DNA of 64,000 nucleotides from Enterobacter cancerogenus (GCA_000773965.1 JRUP01000017.1:184767-248766); one strand, 5' to 3'; counted from the stretch's first letter, positions 18,204 through 29,524 are shown. Notes: a model not told the origin generated them from the sequence alone. Program-made: numbers and translations.

Positions 18204-19379
18204 CTAGGGGGAAGGTATGGCATTGATCATCATCGGTGAGCCATTTTGATTGCCCACCAACTCCGCCAACAGGTTATTCACGCCATCGCTCATCGGTGTG
18301 AAGCGTGACAGCGGTGAACGCGTCACCACCACAAATACTCCGACGTTATTCTGTGGCACCATCGCCATGTAAGTAATAAAGCCGCCGCCGCCGCCGGTTT
18401 TTTCGATAATCCCTGGACGTCCCTCTTTTGGCCCCATATACACCCAGCCCATGCCTAAGGCATCAGCACGGCCAGGCACATCCATACCTTCCACTTTGGT
18501 CAACTGGTCACGGCGATAGATCAGCGTTTGCAGACGATCAACCTGCGGCGTGCGGTGATTAACCGCCGAGTTGAGGAATTGCTGCATCCAGCGGCCCATA
18601 TCATCCGGCGTTGAATACACGCCACCGCTGCCAATTGCCGCCAGCGTGTTATTGCACGGGCTGGCCCCTTTCTCAGGGATCATCAGGCGCTGGCACTGAT
18701 CGGGGGATGGCGTAAAGGTGGTGTCTTTCATTCCCAGCGGACGCGTCACCAGCTGTTGCAGTAATGCAGGATAAGGCGTACCCGCCGCTTTCGACAGCGC
18801 ATCACTCAGCAGGTCAAAGCCGAGGTTGGAATAGGAGGCTTGTGTTCCCGGCGTGGCTTTCAATTGCGCACCCTGCAGCCACTGCCAGCGATCGGCTTTG
18901 GTTGGCCAGACAAACACGGGACGATGCGGTTTTCCGCCTGGCTGCTCACGCGGCAGGCTGCCGGTATGAGTCGCGAGGTTGATCAGGCGAATCGGCTGAC
19001 CGTTGTAATTCGGGACGCGTGCGCCAGCCGGAGCATACTTGCTCAACGGGTCATCAAGGCGAATCTGTCCGCGTTCCGCCATTTTGACCATCACTTCGCT
19101 GGTCATCAATTTGCTCAGCGAGGCGATACGAATCACGGAGTCGAGCTGAGGGCGCACGTTATTGCCAGGGCTGGTATCGCCAAAGCTGGCAAATACGCGT
19201 TGATTGCCATCAATTGCCACCAGCGCCATGCCGGTTGCGCCGCTGCCATAGAAGATGTGCTCAGCATAACGATCAACGATCTGCGAGGCCAGCAGCGGAT
19301 CGGCTACCGTCTGCGCCATGCTTTTTAATGGAAGCACTGAAACCATTAAGGCCAGTAAAAAGGGAGTACGTTTTTTCAA
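18204..19379 (-). CDS. ampH: AmpH, penicillin-binding DD-carboxypeptidase/endopeptidase
   Basis: Low-molecular-weight penicillin-binding protein related to class C beta-lactamases. In E. coli AmpH trims peptidoglycan and helps muropeptide recycling. The 391-residue protein aligns with E. coli AmpH (385) along its length. It has a signal peptide cleaved near residue 22, the nucleophile motif SLSK at 87-90, YSN at 183-185 and KTGG at 327-330, plus the AmpH-specific Cys-containing stretch DQCQRLMIPEKGASPCNN. It is a single gene with no ampR beside it, so there is no sign of an inducible AmpC beta-lactamase system. Confidence 0.93.
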   Translation of the reverse strand: MKKRTPFLLALMVSVLPLKSMAQTVADPLLASQIVDRYAEHIFYGSGATGMALVAIDGNQRVFASFGDTSPGNNVRPQLDSVIRIASLSKLMTSEVMVKMAERGQIRLDDPLSKYAPAGARVPNYNGQPIRLINLATHTGSLPREQPGGKPHRPVFVWPTKADRWQWLQGAQLKATPGTQASYSNLGFDLLSDALSKAAGTPYPALLQQLVTRPLGMKDTTFTPSPDQCQRLMIPEKGASPCNNTLAAIGSGGVYSTPDDMGRWMQQFLNSAVNHRTPQVDRLQTLIYRRDQLTKVEGMDVPGRADALGMGWVYMGPKEGRPGIIEKTGGGGGFITYMAMVPQNNVGVFVVVTRSPLSRFTPMSDGVNNLLAELVGNQNGSPMMINAIPSP

Positions 19380-19483
19380 CGGGAAAGCGTCCGCAACAGG
19401 ATTCGGAGGAAAGCTTATAGTAATCAGTTTGTGCGAGGCGTGAAGAGGGAAGGGAGGATTTTTTTCTGTATCAGGCTGTGATC

Positions 19484-19518
19484 AAAAAACGGCCCTTACG
19501 TCAAAAGACGCAGGGCCG
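19484..19518 (-). terminator. Terminator after tktB
   Basis: On the minus strand, a GGCCCTGCGTC/GACGTAAGGGCC stem (one mismatch) with a TTTT loop is followed by TTTTTT, starting 7 bases past the tktB stop. Confidence 0.85.
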
Positions 19519-19524
19519 GATCGA

Positions 19525-21534
19525 TTAGTGCGGCTTGAGTAATGCTTCGGTATGGCTCACGATATTTTCCACCGTAAAGCCAAATTCCGGGAACAGCTTG
19601 CCTGCCGGTGCAGACTCACCGAAGGTGGTCATGCCGACAATCGCGCCATCCAGGCCGACATACTTGAACCAGTAATCGGCGATACCTGCTTCTACCGCCA
19701 CGCGCGCTTTTACGCCGGAGGGCAGCACCGATTCGCGGTAGGCTGCATCCTGCTTGTCGAACACGTCGGTGCAGGGCAGAGACACCACGCGCACCTTGTG
19801 GCCGCTGGCACCGAGTTTATCCGCCGCGCCCAGCGCGATTTCAATCTCAGATCCGGTGGCGATGATGATCGCTTCTGGCGTGCCCGCGCAATCCTGCAAC
19901 ACATAGCCGCCTTTGGCGATATCGGCCACCTGTGCTTTGCTGCGCTCTGGCTGCAGCAGATTTTGACGCGACAGAATCAGCGCGGTCGGGCCATGGTGGC
20001 GCTCAACGGCGGCTTTCCATGCCACGGCGGTTTCCACCTGATCGCACGGACGCCAGACGCTCATATTTGGCGTCACGCGCAGGCTGGCGAGCTGTTCCAC
20101 CGGCTGGTGGGTTGGGCCATCTTCGCCCAGACCAATCGAGTCATGGGTATACACCAGCACCTGGCGCGCCTTCATCAACGCCGCCATACGCACCGCATTA
20201 CGCGCATATTCGACAAACATCAGGAAGGTGGCAGTGTAAGGAATAAAGCCGCCGTGATGGGCAATACCGTTGCCAATCGCCGTCATACCAAATTCGCGCA
20301 CGCCGTAGTGAATGTAGTTACCGGCGATATCTTCTTTGATCGATTTCGAACCTGACCAGATGGTGAGGTTACTCGGCGCAAGGTCAGCAGAACCGCCCAG
20401 CAATTCGGGCAGCAGTTTGCCGTACACTTCCAGCGTATTTTGCGAAGCTTTACGGCTGGCAATTTTTTGCGGATTGGCCTGTAGCTCTTCCACAAACGCC
20501 TGAGTCGCCTCACCCCATTGCGCCGGCATCCCCCCGTCCAGACGGCGGCTAAACTCAGCGGCGAGATCTGGATGCGCCGCTTTATAGGCAGCAAACTTCT
20601 CATCCCAGGCTTTCTCGCGCTGGCTGCCGGCTTCTTTGGCATCCCACTGTTGATAAATCTCTTTCGGGATTTCAAACGCTGGATGGTGCCAGCCAAGTTT
20701 TTGACGGGTCAACGCCACTTCCTGCTCGCCCAGTGCCGAGCCGTGTGACTCTTCCTTACCGGCTTTATTCGGCGACCCAAAACCAATGACCGTGCGGCAG
20801 ATAATCAGCGAAGGCTTATCGGTGACACTCTGCGCTTCTTTGATGGCGGCTGCGATAGCTTCCGGATCGTGCCCATCAATGCCTTCTGCACTGCCGACGA
20901 CATGCCAGTTGTAGGCTTCGAAGCGTTTGTGCGTGTCATCGGTGAACCAGCCTTCGGTTTCACCATCAATCGAGATGCCGTTATGATCGTAGAAACCAAT
21001 CAGTTTGCCGAGGCCGAGGGTGCCGGCCAGCGAGCTGACTTCATGTGAAATACCTTCCATCAAACAGCCATCGCCCATAAACACATAGGTGTAGTGATCG
21101 ACGATGTCGTGGCCGGGACGGTTAAACTGCGCCGCCAGGGTGCGCTCGGCAATGGCCATGCCCACCGCATTGGCCAAACCCTGTCCCAACGGACCGGTGG
21201 TAGTTTCCACGCCTGGCGTATAGCCAATTTCCGGATGGCCAGGGGTTTTGGAATGCAGCTGGCGGAAGTTTTTCAGCTCTTCCATCGGCAGATCGTAACC
21301 GGTGAGGTGCAGCAGGCTGTATTGCAGCATCGAACCGTGGCCGTTGGAGAGGATAAAGCGGTCGCGGTCAGCCCACGCCGGATTGTTGGGATTGTGTTTG
21401 AGAACGTCGCGCCATAGCACTTCGGCGATATCAGCCATTCCCATCGGCATACCGGGGTGACCGGAATTTGCTTTCTGTACCGCATCCATACTCAAAGCAC
21501 GAATCGCGTTAGCCAACTCTCTGCGTGAAGACAT
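19525..21534 (-). CDS. tktB: Transketolase (TktB)
   Basis: Thiamine-diphosphate enzyme of the non-oxidative pentose phosphate pathway; it moves two-carbon units between ketoses and aldoses. The 669-residue protein contains the N-terminal catalytic His region (SGHPGMPMG), the ThDP motif GDGCLMEG...NGISIDG near residues 155-190, and the transketolase signature [12 protein letters not shown] near residue 470. The tktB rather than tktA name rests on the talA neighbour 69 bases upstream, an arrangement also found in E. coli, where talA-tktB are co-transcribed and induced in stationary phase. Confidence 0.93.
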   Translation of the reverse strand: MSSRRELANAIRALSMDAVQKANSGHPGMPMGMADIAEVLWRDVLKHNPNNPAWADRDRFILSNGHGSMLQYSLLHLTGYDLPMEELKNFRQLHSKTPGHPEIGYTPGVETTTGPLGQGLANAVGMAIAERTLAAQFNRPGHDIVDHYTYVFMGDGCLMEGISHEVSSLAGTLGLGKLIGFYDHNGISIDGETEGWFTDDTHKRFEAYNWHVVGSAEGIDGHDPEAIAAAIKEAQSVTDKPSLIICRTVIGFGSPNKAGKEESHGSALGEQEVALTRQKLGWHHPAFEIPKEIYQQWDAKEAGSQREKAWDEKFAAYKAAHPDLAAEFSRRLDGGMPAQWGEATQAFVEELQANPQKIASRKASQNTLEVYGKLLPELLGGSADLAPSNLTIWSGSKSIKEDIAGNYIHYGVREFGMTAIGNGIAHHGGFIPYTATFLMFVEYARNAVRMAALMKARQVLVYTHDSIGLGEDGPTHQPVEQLASLRVTPNMSVWRPCDQVETAVAWKAAVERHHGPTALILSRQNLLQPERSKAQVADIAKGGYVLQDCAGTPEAIIIATGSEIEIALGAADKLGASGHKVRVVSLPCTDVFDKQDAAYRESVLPSGVKARVAVEAGIADYWFKYVGLDGAIVGMTTFGESAPAGKLFPEFGFTVENIVSHTEALLKPH

Positions 21535-21603
21535 AGGGTACTCCCTTGTGATTGGGCAATAGCGGACGGGCAGACGCCCGTCCGGCGTGAGAAGTGTGGT
21601 GAT

Positions 21604-22554
21604 TTACAGGCGTGATGCCAGCACATCTTCCAGCTTCTGCTGGTCAATGGCGAATTGACGGATGCCGTCAGACAGTTTTTCCACTGCCATCGGATCCTGG
21701 TTATGTTCCCAGCGGAACTCGGCTTCAGAGAGCGGAGCAGGCTGGTGGAAGCCTTCGGTTGATGGCTCCAGCTTGCGTTCCAGCGGTGCATCGCTGTTCG
21801 CCAGCTCTTCCAGCAGGTTAGGGGAGATGGTCAGACGGTCACAACCGGCCAGCGCCTGAATCTGCTCAACCTTACGGAAGCTGGCTCCCATGATCACGGT
21901 GCTGTAACGATGCTTTTTGTAGTAATCGTAGATACGACGCACAGATTTCACGCCAGGATCTTCATCCACCACATACGGGTCGAGCGGTTTGCGTGAGTTG
22001 TACCAGTCATAAATACGGCCGACGAACGGGGAGATCAGGAACACGCCCGCTTCAGCACAGGCACGCGCCTGCGCAAAGGAGAACAGCAGCGTCAGGTTAC
22101 ACTGGATACCGTTTTTCTCCAGTTCTTCAGCGGCTTTGATCCCTTCCCAGGTTGAGGCCAGTTTGATCAGGATGCGCGAACGATCAATACCGTTCTCTTC
22201 ATACATCCGTACCAGTTTCTCCGCTTTGGTGACACACATGCCACGATCGAAGGAGAGGCGCGCATCTACTTCGGTCGAAACACGGCCCGGTACGCTTTTC
22301 AGAATTTCCATACCGAGGTTGATCGCCACTTTGTCACTGGCGTTGATAATTTGCGTCTCTTTGCTGCCGCCCTGTGTTTTCGCATAGTCGATAGCGTCAT
22401 CAATCAGATGTTTATAAGCATCGAGACCGGCAGCTTTCAGGATCAACGAAGGGTTGGTGGTCGCGTCTTCCGGGTGGTAATGGCGAATGGATTCGATGTC
22501 GCCGCTGTCCGCCACCACGGTGGTGAACTGTTTCAATGCATCTAGCTGGTTCAT
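21604..22554 (-). CDS. talA: Transaldolase A
   Basis: Pentose phosphate pathway enzyme that transfers a dihydroxyacetone unit from sedoheptulose-7-phosphate to glyceraldehyde-3-phosphate. The 316-residue protein matches E. coli TalA (316) in length. It has ATTNPSLI near residue 32 and the Schiff-base lysine in [12 protein letters not shown] (about residue 131). It precedes tktB by 69 bases and forms an operon with it. AAGGAG precedes the start codon. Confidence 0.95.
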   Translation of the reverse strand: MNQLDALKQFTTVVADSGDIESIRHYHPEDATTNPSLILKAAGLDAYKHLIDDAIDYAKTQGGSKETQIINASDKVAINLGMEILKSVPGRVSTEVDARLSFDRGMCVTKAEKLVRMYEENGIDRSRILIKLASTWEGIKAAEELEKNGIQCNLTLLFSFAQARACAEAGVFLISPFVGRIYDWYNSRKPLDPYVVDEDPGVKSVRRIYDYYKKHRYSTVIMGASFRKVEQIQALAGCDRLTISPNLLEELANSDAPLERKLEPSTEGFHQPAPLSEAEFRWEHNQDPMAVEKLSDGIRQFAIDQQKLEDVLASRL

Positions 22555-22873
22555 CGCTTAACTCCTTGATTAGCAATAATGTGGGCAAACGAGTCGTGCC
22601 CTTTCCTGTTGAGTCGTGGCTCAACACAGTGCTACAGACGTTGCACGAAGAAAATGCGTTTTCTCTGATTGTGGCGCTGAAGGGCATCTGTCACGGAAGG
22701 GGGTGCCTGATCGGTTCAGCTACGTGTTTTGCCAACATTAAGAATAGCAGGCTGCGCCAAAGCCGCAGGCGAAGCCGTGGCAATCTGTGCCCTCGTTCTT
22801 TGAGCGCCTTCACCCTCTTTTGTGCCACAGATTCCTATACTGGTGGTTTTTCAGCCGTGCCAAAGGATGCCAA
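22555..22873. other. Divergent promoter region between talA and maeB
   Basis: A 319-base gene-free gap. Seen are a small hairpin TTGAG-N6-CTCAA near 22611 and a TATACT sequence at 22836-22841, 38 bases before the maeB start, that could be a -10 box for maeB although no good -35 lies 17 bases upstream. An open frame in phase with maeB enters this gap from 22787 but has no ribosome-binding site there. Confidence 0.5.
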
Positions 22874-25153
22874 ATGGACGATCAACTCAAGCAAAGCGCG
22901 CTCGATTTCCACCAATATCCCACTCCCGGAAAAATTCAGGTTTCCCCCACCAAACCGCTGGCGACGCAGCGTGATTTAGCACTGGCCTATTCGCCGGGCG
23001 TGGCGGCACCTTGCCTGGAGATTGCTGCCGATCCGCTGGCGGCGCACAAATACACCGCACGCGGCAATCTGGTAGCGGTGATTTCGAACGGCACGGCGGT
23101 GCTCGGCCTCGGTAATATCGGCGCACTGGCCGGTAAGCCAGTCATGGAAGGCAAAGGAGTTCTGTTCAAGAAATTCGCCGGCATTGATGTGTTCGATATC
23201 GAAGTGGATGAGCTGGACCCGGATAAGTTGATTGAGGTGATCGCCGCGCTTGAGCCGACCTTTGGCGGCATCAACCTCGAAGATATCAAAGCGCCAGAGT
23301 GCTTTTACATCGAGCAGAAACTGCGTGAGCGCATGAAGATTCCGGTATTCCATGACGATCAGCACGGGACCGCGATTATCTGTACTGCGGCGGTGCTAAA
23401 CGGTTTGACCATCGTGAAAAAGGCCATCTCAGATGTGCGGTTGGTGGTGTCTGGCGCAGGCGCGTCGGCGATTGCCTGCCTGAATTTGCTGGTGGCGCTC
23501 GGCATGCAGAAGCACAACATTGTGGTGTGTGATTCCAAAGGGGTGATTTACCGCGATCGTGAACCCAATATGACGCCGACCAAAGCCGAGTACGCCATAG
23601 AAGATAAAGGCGCGCGTACGCTGGATGAGGTGATTGCCGGTGCGGACATCTTCCTCGGCTGCTCGGGTCCGAAAGCGATGACGCCAGAGATGGTGAAGAA
23701 AATGGCACCCAATCCACTCATTCTGGCGCTCGCCAATCCCGAACCGGAGATCATGCCGCCGCTGGCCAAAGAGGTACGGCCGGATGCGATTATCTGCACC
23801 GGACGCTCGGATTTCCCTAATCAGGTGAACAACGTGCTGTGTTTCCCGTTTATTTTCCGCGGGGCGCTGGATGTGGGTGCCACGGCAATTAACGAAGAGA
23901 TGAAACTGGCGGCGGTGCATGCGATTGCGGCCTTAGCGCAGGCAGAGCAGAGCGATGTGGTGGCCTCCGCCTATGATGATCAGGATCTGAGTTTTGGACC
24001 GGAATATCTGATCCCGAAACCGTTCGATCCGCGTTTGATTGTGCAGATCGCGCCTGCTGTGGCGAAAGCGGCGATGGAGTCCGGCGTGGCGACGCGGCCC
24101 ATCGCTGACTTTGATGCCTATCGTGAGCAGCTCACCGAGTTTGTGTACAAAACCAATCTGTTTATGAAGCCGATCTTCTCGCAGGCGCGTAAAGATCCGA
24201 AGCGCGTGGTGATGGCCGAAGGAGAGGAGGTGCGTGTGCTGCATGCGACGCAAGAGCTGGTGTCGCTGGGGCTGGCGAAGCCGATTCTGATTGGTCGCCC
24301 AAATGTGATTGCGATGCGTATCCAGAAGCAAGGATTGAAGATTGAAGCGGGCAAGGATTTTGAGATCGTCAATAATGAGTCCGATCCGCGTTTTAAAGAA
24401 TACTGGAACGAGTATTACCAGATCATGAAACGGCGCGGTGTGACGCCTGAAACCGCTCAGCGCGCGGTGATCGGCAATCCGACCTTGATCGGTGCGATCA
24501 TGGTGCATCGTGGCGAAGCCGATGCGTTGATTTGCGGCACCATCGGTGATTACCGCGAGCATTACGATGTGGTGGAGAAGGTGTTTGGTTTCCGCGACGA
24601 CGTGAAGGTAGCTGGGGCAATGAACGCGCTGCTGCTGCCGAGCGGGAATACTTTTATTGCAGATACCTATGTGAATGAAGATCCCAGCGCGGAACAGCTG
24701 GCGGATATCACGCTGCTGGCGGCCGAAACGGTGCGTCGCTTTGGTATTGAACCGCGCGTGGCGCTGCTGTCGCACTCTAGCTTTGGCACGTCTAATGCGC
24801 CGGGGGCGCGCAAAATGCGCGAGGCGTTGGCGCTGATTCAAAGCCGTGCGCCGGAACTGGAGATCGACGGTGAGATGCACGGCGATGCGGCGTTGGTGGA
24901 GAGTATCCGCCGTGAACTGATGCCGGACAGTCCGCTGAAAGGCACGGCTAATTTGTTGATTATGCCGAACGTGGAAGCGGCGCGTATTAGTTATAACCTG
25001 TTGCGTGTGTCGTGCTCGGAAGGCGTGACGGTGGGGCCGGTGTTGATGGGGATCAGCAAGCCGGTGCATGTATTGACGCGGATTGCATCGGTTCGGCGCA
25101 TTGTTAATATGGTGGCGTTAGCGGTAGTGGAGGCGCAGACCGAGCCGTTGTGA
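22874..25153 (+). CDS. maeB: NADP-dependent malic enzyme MaeB
   Basis: Oxidative decarboxylation of malate to pyruvate with NADPH formation. The 759-residue protein has exactly the length of E. coli MaeB. The malic enzyme domains occupy residues 1-430 ([11 protein letters not shown], the [12 protein letters not shown] dinucleotide-binding loop and [13 protein letters not shown]). A phosphotransacetylase-like domain from about 430 to the end ([22 protein letters not shown]) is thought to be regulatory, binding acetyl-phosphate or acetyl-CoA. The start at 22874 has AGGA seven bases upstream and gives [13 protein letters not shown], as in E. coli. Confidence 0.96.
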   Translation: MDDQLKQSALDFHQYPTPGKIQVSPTKPLATQRDLALAYSPGVAAPCLEIAADPLAAHKYTARGNLVAVISNGTAVLGLGNIGALAGKPVMEGKGVLFKKFAGIDVFDIEVDELDPDKLIEVIAALEPTFGGINLEDIKAPECFYIEQKLRERMKIPVFHDDQHGTAIICTAAVLNGLTIVKKAISDVRLVVSGAGASAIACLNLLVALGMQKHNIVVCDSKGVIYRDREPNMTPTKAEYAIEDKGARTLDEVIAGADIFLGCSGPKAMTPEMVKKMAPNPLILALANPEPEIMPPLAKEVRPDAIICTGRSDFPNQVNNVLCFPFIFRGALDVGATAINEEMKLAAVHAIAALAQAEQSDVVASAYDDQDLSFGPEYLIPKPFDPRLIVQIAPAVAKAAMESGVATRPIADFDAYREQLTEFVYKTNLFMKPIFSQARKDPKRVVMAEGEEVRVLHATQELVSLGLAKPILIGRPNVIAMRIQKQGLKIEAGKDFEIVNNESDPRFKEYWNEYYQIMKRRGVTPETAQRAVIGNPTLIGAIMVHRGEADALICGTIGDYREHYDVVEKVFGFRDDVKVAGAMNALLLPSGNTFIADTYVNEDPSAEQLADITLLAAETVRRFGIEPRVALLSHSSFGTSNAPGARKMREALALIQSRAPELEIDGEMHGDAALVESIRRELMPDSPLKGTANLLIMPNVEAARISYNLLRVSCSEGVTVGPVLMGISKPVHVLTRIASVRRIVNMVALAVVEAQTEPL

Positions 25154-25211
25154 TTGAGGGAAGTTAGAGGGCTGACGTCAGAATGCTAATTGTTAGTGGT
25201 GCTGTGGTGCG

Positions 25212-25418
25212 GGCCTTAGCCCCTCTGCTGCTGCCGGGCAGTCCTCGCGCCGCTAACGCGGTGCCCTCGGCTTCCACGTCGTGCCGACGGACCGTTCGGG
25301 GATCGACCATCCCTGGTCGGCCCCGAACTGATCCACGCATCCCTGCGTGAATCTCCTGGCCCAACGTAAAAGCCTCAGCGCTGCGGATAGCCCTTGCAGC
25401 AGCAGAGGGGCTAAGGCC
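25212..25418 (+). repeat. Structured intergenic element 1, 207 bp with perfect 23 bp terminal inverted repeats
   Basis: The ends 25212-25234 and 25396-25418 are exact reverse complements (23 of 23). Inside are several nested hairpins: GTTCGGGG/CCCCGAAC (25294-25301 and 25321-25328) enclosing GACCA/TGGTC, and ACGCA/TGCGT near 25336. The transcript could fold into a multi-branched, cloverleaf-like structure. The core segment GTCCTCGCGCCGCTAACGCG and the final CAGCGCTGCG recur in element 2. No protein-coding frame is supported. It lies 58 bases after maeB and could end that transcript. Confidence 0.85.
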
Positions 25419-25539
25419 ATCAACATTTGTGCCCTTTTCGGCAAAATGCGTGAGCGCTTCGGTTAGTTTTGTTGACGGGAGGCTCTATGCCGGAAAGGTT
25501 GTACTCTTTTCAACAGCACGTAATGAAGTTTAACAGCAG

Positions 25540-25730
25540 GCTGGGGCCGCTTGGGGGCTGGCATTTCGCAGCGCTGAACAGAGTGAGGATGCCAGGATAG
25601 CCCGCAGGACGCGGGCGTAAGGCGGGGCGGCACATGGATGTGCCATCCCCGCCGTTCCGTAAGGCAGACGAACGGCGTGAAGGTACCGCGTCAGCGGCGC
25701 GAGGACCGCCAGCCCCCAAGCGGCTCCAGC
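25540..25730 (-). repeat. Structured intergenic element 2, 191 bp, inverted copy of the same family
   Basis: Terminal arms 25540-25561 and 25709-25730 are inverted copies matching at 21 of 22 positions, but are unrelated in sequence to the arms of element 1. Read on the minus strand the interior shares GTCCTCGCGCCGCT-ACGCGGT and CAGCGCTGCG with element 1 at equivalent places. Internal hairpins include GGCGGGG/CCCCGCC (25621-25627 and 25647-25653) enclosing GGCACA/TGTGCC, and GCCCGC/GCGGGC at 25600-25616. Confidence 0.82.
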
Positions 25731-25893
25731 CAGCGTTATCACCAGATCCAATACGCAGCTCCAGCCAGCGTTATCATCAGATCCAATACGCAGCTTCAAA
25801 CAGTGTTAAATTCAGGTCCTACAAGCAGCTAAGGGCAGCATTATCCGCAGCCCAGACGGCATTGCCTTACTAACCACCAACCAGCATTAACAC
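25723..25893. repeat. Decaying 35 bp tandem repeat array
   Basis: Units 25723-25757 and 25758-25792 are identical except for one base. Units 25793-25827 and 25828-25862 are progressively diverged, and a partial fifth copy is visible from about 25876 (CCAACCAGCATTAACACC against CCAGCCAGCGTTATCACC). The first unit overlaps the right arm of element 2 by eight bases. The period of 35 is not a multiple of three and no gene is present. Confidence 0.8.
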
Positions 25894-25912
25894 CTGCTTG
25901 TATTAAAAAAGG

Positions 25913-26836
<924 letters not shown>

Positions 26837-26880
26837 TCACTCGTTCCGGAAATTTGCCGCGATTCTACCACAGGAAAAAG

Positions 26881-27738
26881 CTACGCCTGGCGACGATCGT
26901 ACTCGTTGAAGTAATTGACGATGCCATCCGCAATTGCGCTGGCGATTTTCTGGCGGAAGGCGGTGGTGCCCAGCAATTGCTCTTCACGCGGGTTGGTAAT
27001 AAAAGAGGTTTCGACCAGCACCGACGGGATTGAAGGCGACTTCAACACCGCAAACGCCGCCTGCTCGGTGTGCTGGCTGTGCAGATGATGCACCGGGCGA
27101 ATCTGATCCAGGACGTGTTTGCCCAGCGTCAGACTATTGCGGATAGTGTCCGTTTGCACCAGATCGAACAGAATCTGGTTCAGGTAGTTATCTTTCTCCT
27201 GCACTTCCGCGCCGCCGACCTTATCGGCATCGTTTTCACGCTGTGACATATAGCGCGCCATGGCACTGCTGGCACCGCGATTCGACAGGGCGAACACCGA
27301 CGCGCCGTTGGCATCCGGGCTGGTGTAACCATCGGCATGAATCGACATAAACAGATTTGCGCCGTGCTGATGCGCGATCTCCACGCGTTGATACAGCGGG
27401 ATAAAGTGATCGCTTTCTCGCGTCAGTCGCACTTCCACTTTAGGGTGATTTTGCAACAGCGTACGCACGGTGTTGGCGATTGCCAGTACGATGTGTTTCT
27501 CTTCTGATCCTTCTTCGCCCACCGCGCCCGAATCAATGCCGCCGTGGCCCGGATCGATCATCACGATGCGTTTGCCGTTAGTGGCCGGTTTCGGCGGCGT
27601 GTGACCTTTGCTAACGCGCAAATCGGCGCTCTCTTCTTTCGCCATGACCGCGCGCGGTGACAGCACCGCCAGCGCCAGGCCAGAGAGAATCAACTGGCGG
27701 CGATTGGTCAGCCGCTTCAGCAGTGAAATTTTACTCAT
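26881..27738 (-). CDS. amiA: AmiA, N-acetylmuramoyl-L-alanine amidase
   Basis: Periplasmic zinc amidase that cleaves septal peptidoglycan during cell separation and is activated by EnvC in E. coli. The 285-residue protein begins with a Tat signal (NRRQLILSG, twin arginines at residues 13-14, cleavage near 33). The Amidase_3 domain follows, with zinc ligands in IDPGHGGIDSG (His65), Glu80, and the His of MSIHADG near residue 133, and the catalytic Glu in VETSFITNP. The blocking helix region around residues 150-200 is retained. It lies upstream of hemF. Confidence 0.95.
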   Translation of the reverse strand: MSKISLLKRLTNRRQLILSGLALAVLSPRAVMAKEESADLRVSKGHTPPKPATNGKRIVMIDPGHGGIDSGAVGEEGSEEKHIVLAIANTVRTLLQNHPKVEVRLTRESDHFIPLYQRVEIAHQHGANLFMSIHADGYTSPDANGASVFALSNRGASSAMARYMSQRENDADKVGGAEVQEKDNYLNQILFDLVQTDTIRNSLTLGKHVLDQIRPVHHLHSQHTEQAAFAVLKSPSIPSVLVETSFITNPREEQLLGTTAFRQKIASAIADGIVNYFNEYDRRQA

Positions 27739-27948
27739 AATGGGGTCCCTGACAGAAAATCCTGCCCAGTGTTATATCGTAACAACTGCCTTGCGGCGAC
27801 TTCACAACCATTTCAGCGCATTACTTTGTATTACACGTTACTAACAGCAATTTAGCCGTTTTTTTCCACCGTTGCGCGGCGGGAGGGTTGCGCCTGGCAA
27901 AGAATGCGTGATAATCAGCGAATTGTGCTTAATAGCAGGGTAACGCCG

Positions 27949-28374
27949 ATGGAAATCCGCTCATTCCGCCAGGAAGATTTTGAAGAAGTGATCACGCTCT
28001 GGGAGCGTTGCGATCTGTTACGTCCGTGGAACGATCCGGAACTGGATATCGAACGTAAAATGAACCACGACCCGGAGCTTTTTCTGGTGGCGGAAGTCGG
28101 CGGCGAAGTAGTCGGCACGGTAATGGGCGGCTACGATGGACATCGCGGGTCAGTCTATTACCTGGCGGTGCATCCCGATTACCAGGGGCGCGGATTTGCT
28201 AATGCGCTGATGAATCGCCTGGAGAAAAAGTTAATCGCGCGTGGCTGTCCGAAGATTAATCTGATGGTGCGCGAAGAGAATGATCAGGTTCTCGCCTTCT
28301 ACGAGAAACTCGATTACGAGCCGGTGGATTCGGTGTTGCTGGGTAAACGTTTAATCGAAGACCGCGAATATTAA
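27949..28374 (+). CDS. ypeA: YpeA, GNAT-family N-acetyltransferase
   Basis: A 141-residue GNAT acetyltransferase of the same length as E. coli YpeA, with which it is nearly collinear ([42 protein letters not shown]). The acetyl-CoA loop is [14 protein letters not shown] near residues 71-84. The substrate is not established. The start at 27949 has AGGG eight bases before it; an earlier ATG at 27904 adds an unrelated leader. The yfeZ gene follows after seven bases. Confidence 0.93.
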   Translation: MEIRSFRQEDFEEVITLWERCDLLRPWNDPELDIERKMNHDPELFLVAEVGGEVVGTVMGGYDGHRGSVYYLAVHPDYQGRGFANALMNRLEKKLIARGCPKINLMVREENDQVLAFYEKLDYEPVDSVLLGKRLIEDREY

Positions 28375-28381
28375 GCCGCCG

Positions 28382-28840
28382 ATGATGGGGCTGAAATATT
28401 TGCCAGACGAATACGATGCAAAAGGGCAGCTACGGCTGCCGTTTCTTTTCTGGCTGATTCTGTTATTGCAGGCGCGCACCTGGCTGTTACTGGTGATGGC
28501 GGGCGCGTCCCGTCAGCAGGGTAACGATCTGCTGGCACTGTTCTATCCCGATCGTCAGAGCTTTTGGATTGGCCTGGCGCTGGGCATTCCGGCGGCGATG
28601 GGCTTACTGTTGACCGGCTATCGTCAACGCTGGCCGCGCCTGTGGCAGACCTGGCGACATGTGCTGAGTGTGTCGTTGTTGATCAGCCTGCTGTCACAGG
28701 GCTACGGTCTTTGGCAAGGTGCTTTTCCTGATTCCCCGCTGCCGCTGTTGTTAACCCTGTTTGACCTGCTGGCGCTGGTCTGGCTGCAAACCCATCAGCG
28801 CCTGCGCGACTGTTTTCTGCCGGAACATCACATCGAATAA
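28382..28840 (+). CDS. yfeZ: YfeZ, inner-membrane protein (DUF2919)
   Basis: A 152-residue membrane protein with four hydrophobic segments (about residues 20-40, 60-78, 95-112 and 120-138). It matches E. coli YfeZ in the N-terminal KGQLRLPFLFWLILLLQARTW and the terminal RLRDCF. The function is unknown. It lies seven bases downstream of ypeA and 63 bases before yfeY, the E. coli order. A second ATG follows the first directly, so the start is uncertain by one residue. Confidence 0.9.
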   Translation: MMGLKYLPDEYDAKGQLRLPFLFWLILLLQARTWLLLVMAGASRQQGNDLLALFYPDRQSFWIGLALGIPAAMGLLLTGYRQRWPRLWQTWRHVLSVSLLISLLSQGYGLWQGAFPDSPLPLLLTLFDLLALVWLQTHQRLRDCFLPEHHIE

Positions 28841-28865
28841 ACTTTTTGCCGGTTTGCGACTCCAA
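28839..28865 (+). promoter_or_regulatory. Candidate sigma-E promoter of yfeY
   Basis: AAACTTT (28839-28845) and TCCAA (28861-28865), 15 bases apart, resemble the sigma-E elements GGAACTT and TCTGA/TCAAA, 38 bases before the yfeY start. E. coli yfeY is a known sigma-E target. The match is partial. Confidence 0.35.
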
Positions 28866-28903
28866 CAGGCACGCCAATCGGCACAAGAGATCAAGGAGCA
28901 TTC

Positions 28904-29524
28904 ATGAAAGTTGTTCGTCCCGCACTGCTGGTTAGCGCCATGATGCTGGCAGGTTGCGCCAGTTCAGGTTCATCTACCGCCTCCAGCGCGAGCGAAAGCC
29001 ATTGGTATAATCCGCTGAGTTATCACTGGTCGGCACTCAATCCAATGAACTGGTTTGGCGGCTCGTTAACCGTGACCGAACAAGGCGTAGCAGGCTTAAG
29101 CAGCACCACCTCGATGTCAGAAGCGGCGATCGGTAAAGCGTTAAACAATGATTATCAGCTGCGTCAGGGCATGCGCACGCAGAATGGCCAGGTGGTTGAT
29201 TTCTGGCAGGCGCTGGAAGATGGCAAAGTGAAACTGGTGATCAACGGCCAGAGCAGCGTTGAACGCGTTGAAGTGATGGATGCCGATGCAAAGAGTGCAG
29301 ACGGCAGTAAGATTGGCGATCTGTTTAGCGCCAAATTCAGCAAAGCCTTCGATAACTGCAAACTCACTACCGGATTAGATTCGCGCGATGTTGAATGTCG
29401 CGCACCGGGCAGTCAGCACATCTCTTATGTCTACAGCGGCGAAGGGCATGGACCAGAGGGATTGATGCCGGCTGACGACACCTTGAAAAGCTGGAAAATC
29501 AGCAAAATCGTCTGGCAGCGCTAA
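28904..29524 (+). CDS. yfeY: YfeY, lipoprotein
   Basis: A 206-residue lipoprotein with a clear lipobox (MMLAGC, lipidated Cys at about residue 18) followed by a Ser-rich tether, so probably outer-membrane attached. The mature part follows E. coli YfeY (NPLSYHWSALNPMNWFGGSL...DYQLRQGM...IVWQR). This is a DUF1131 protein with no known biochemical role, and in E. coli it belongs to the envelope-stress regulon. AAGGAG lies seven bases before the ATG. Confidence 0.92.
   Translation: MKVVRPALLVSAMMLAGCASSGSSTASSASESHWYNPLSYHWSALNPMNWFGGSLTVTEQGVAGLSSTTSMSEAAIGKALNNDYQLRQGMRTQNGQVVDFWQALEDGKVKLVINGQSSVERVEVMDADAKSADGSKIGDLFSAKFSKAFDNCKLTTGLDSRDVECRAPGSQHISYVYSGEGHGPEGLMPADDTLKSWKISKIVWQR

Noticed and set aside
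18204-19379. AmpC beta-lactamase
   Set aside because: Class C fold motifs are present but overall sequence and length are those of AmpH; no ampR adjacent.
23933-25069. 378-codon minus-strand frame opposite maeB
   Set aside because: Antisense shadow; extremely rich in Arg and His and without a domain, while maeB in the other strand is certain.
25530-25873. Several 60-90 codon frames on both strands within the repeat region
   Set aside because: They follow hairpin arms and tandem repeats, are low-complexity and have no ribosome-binding site.
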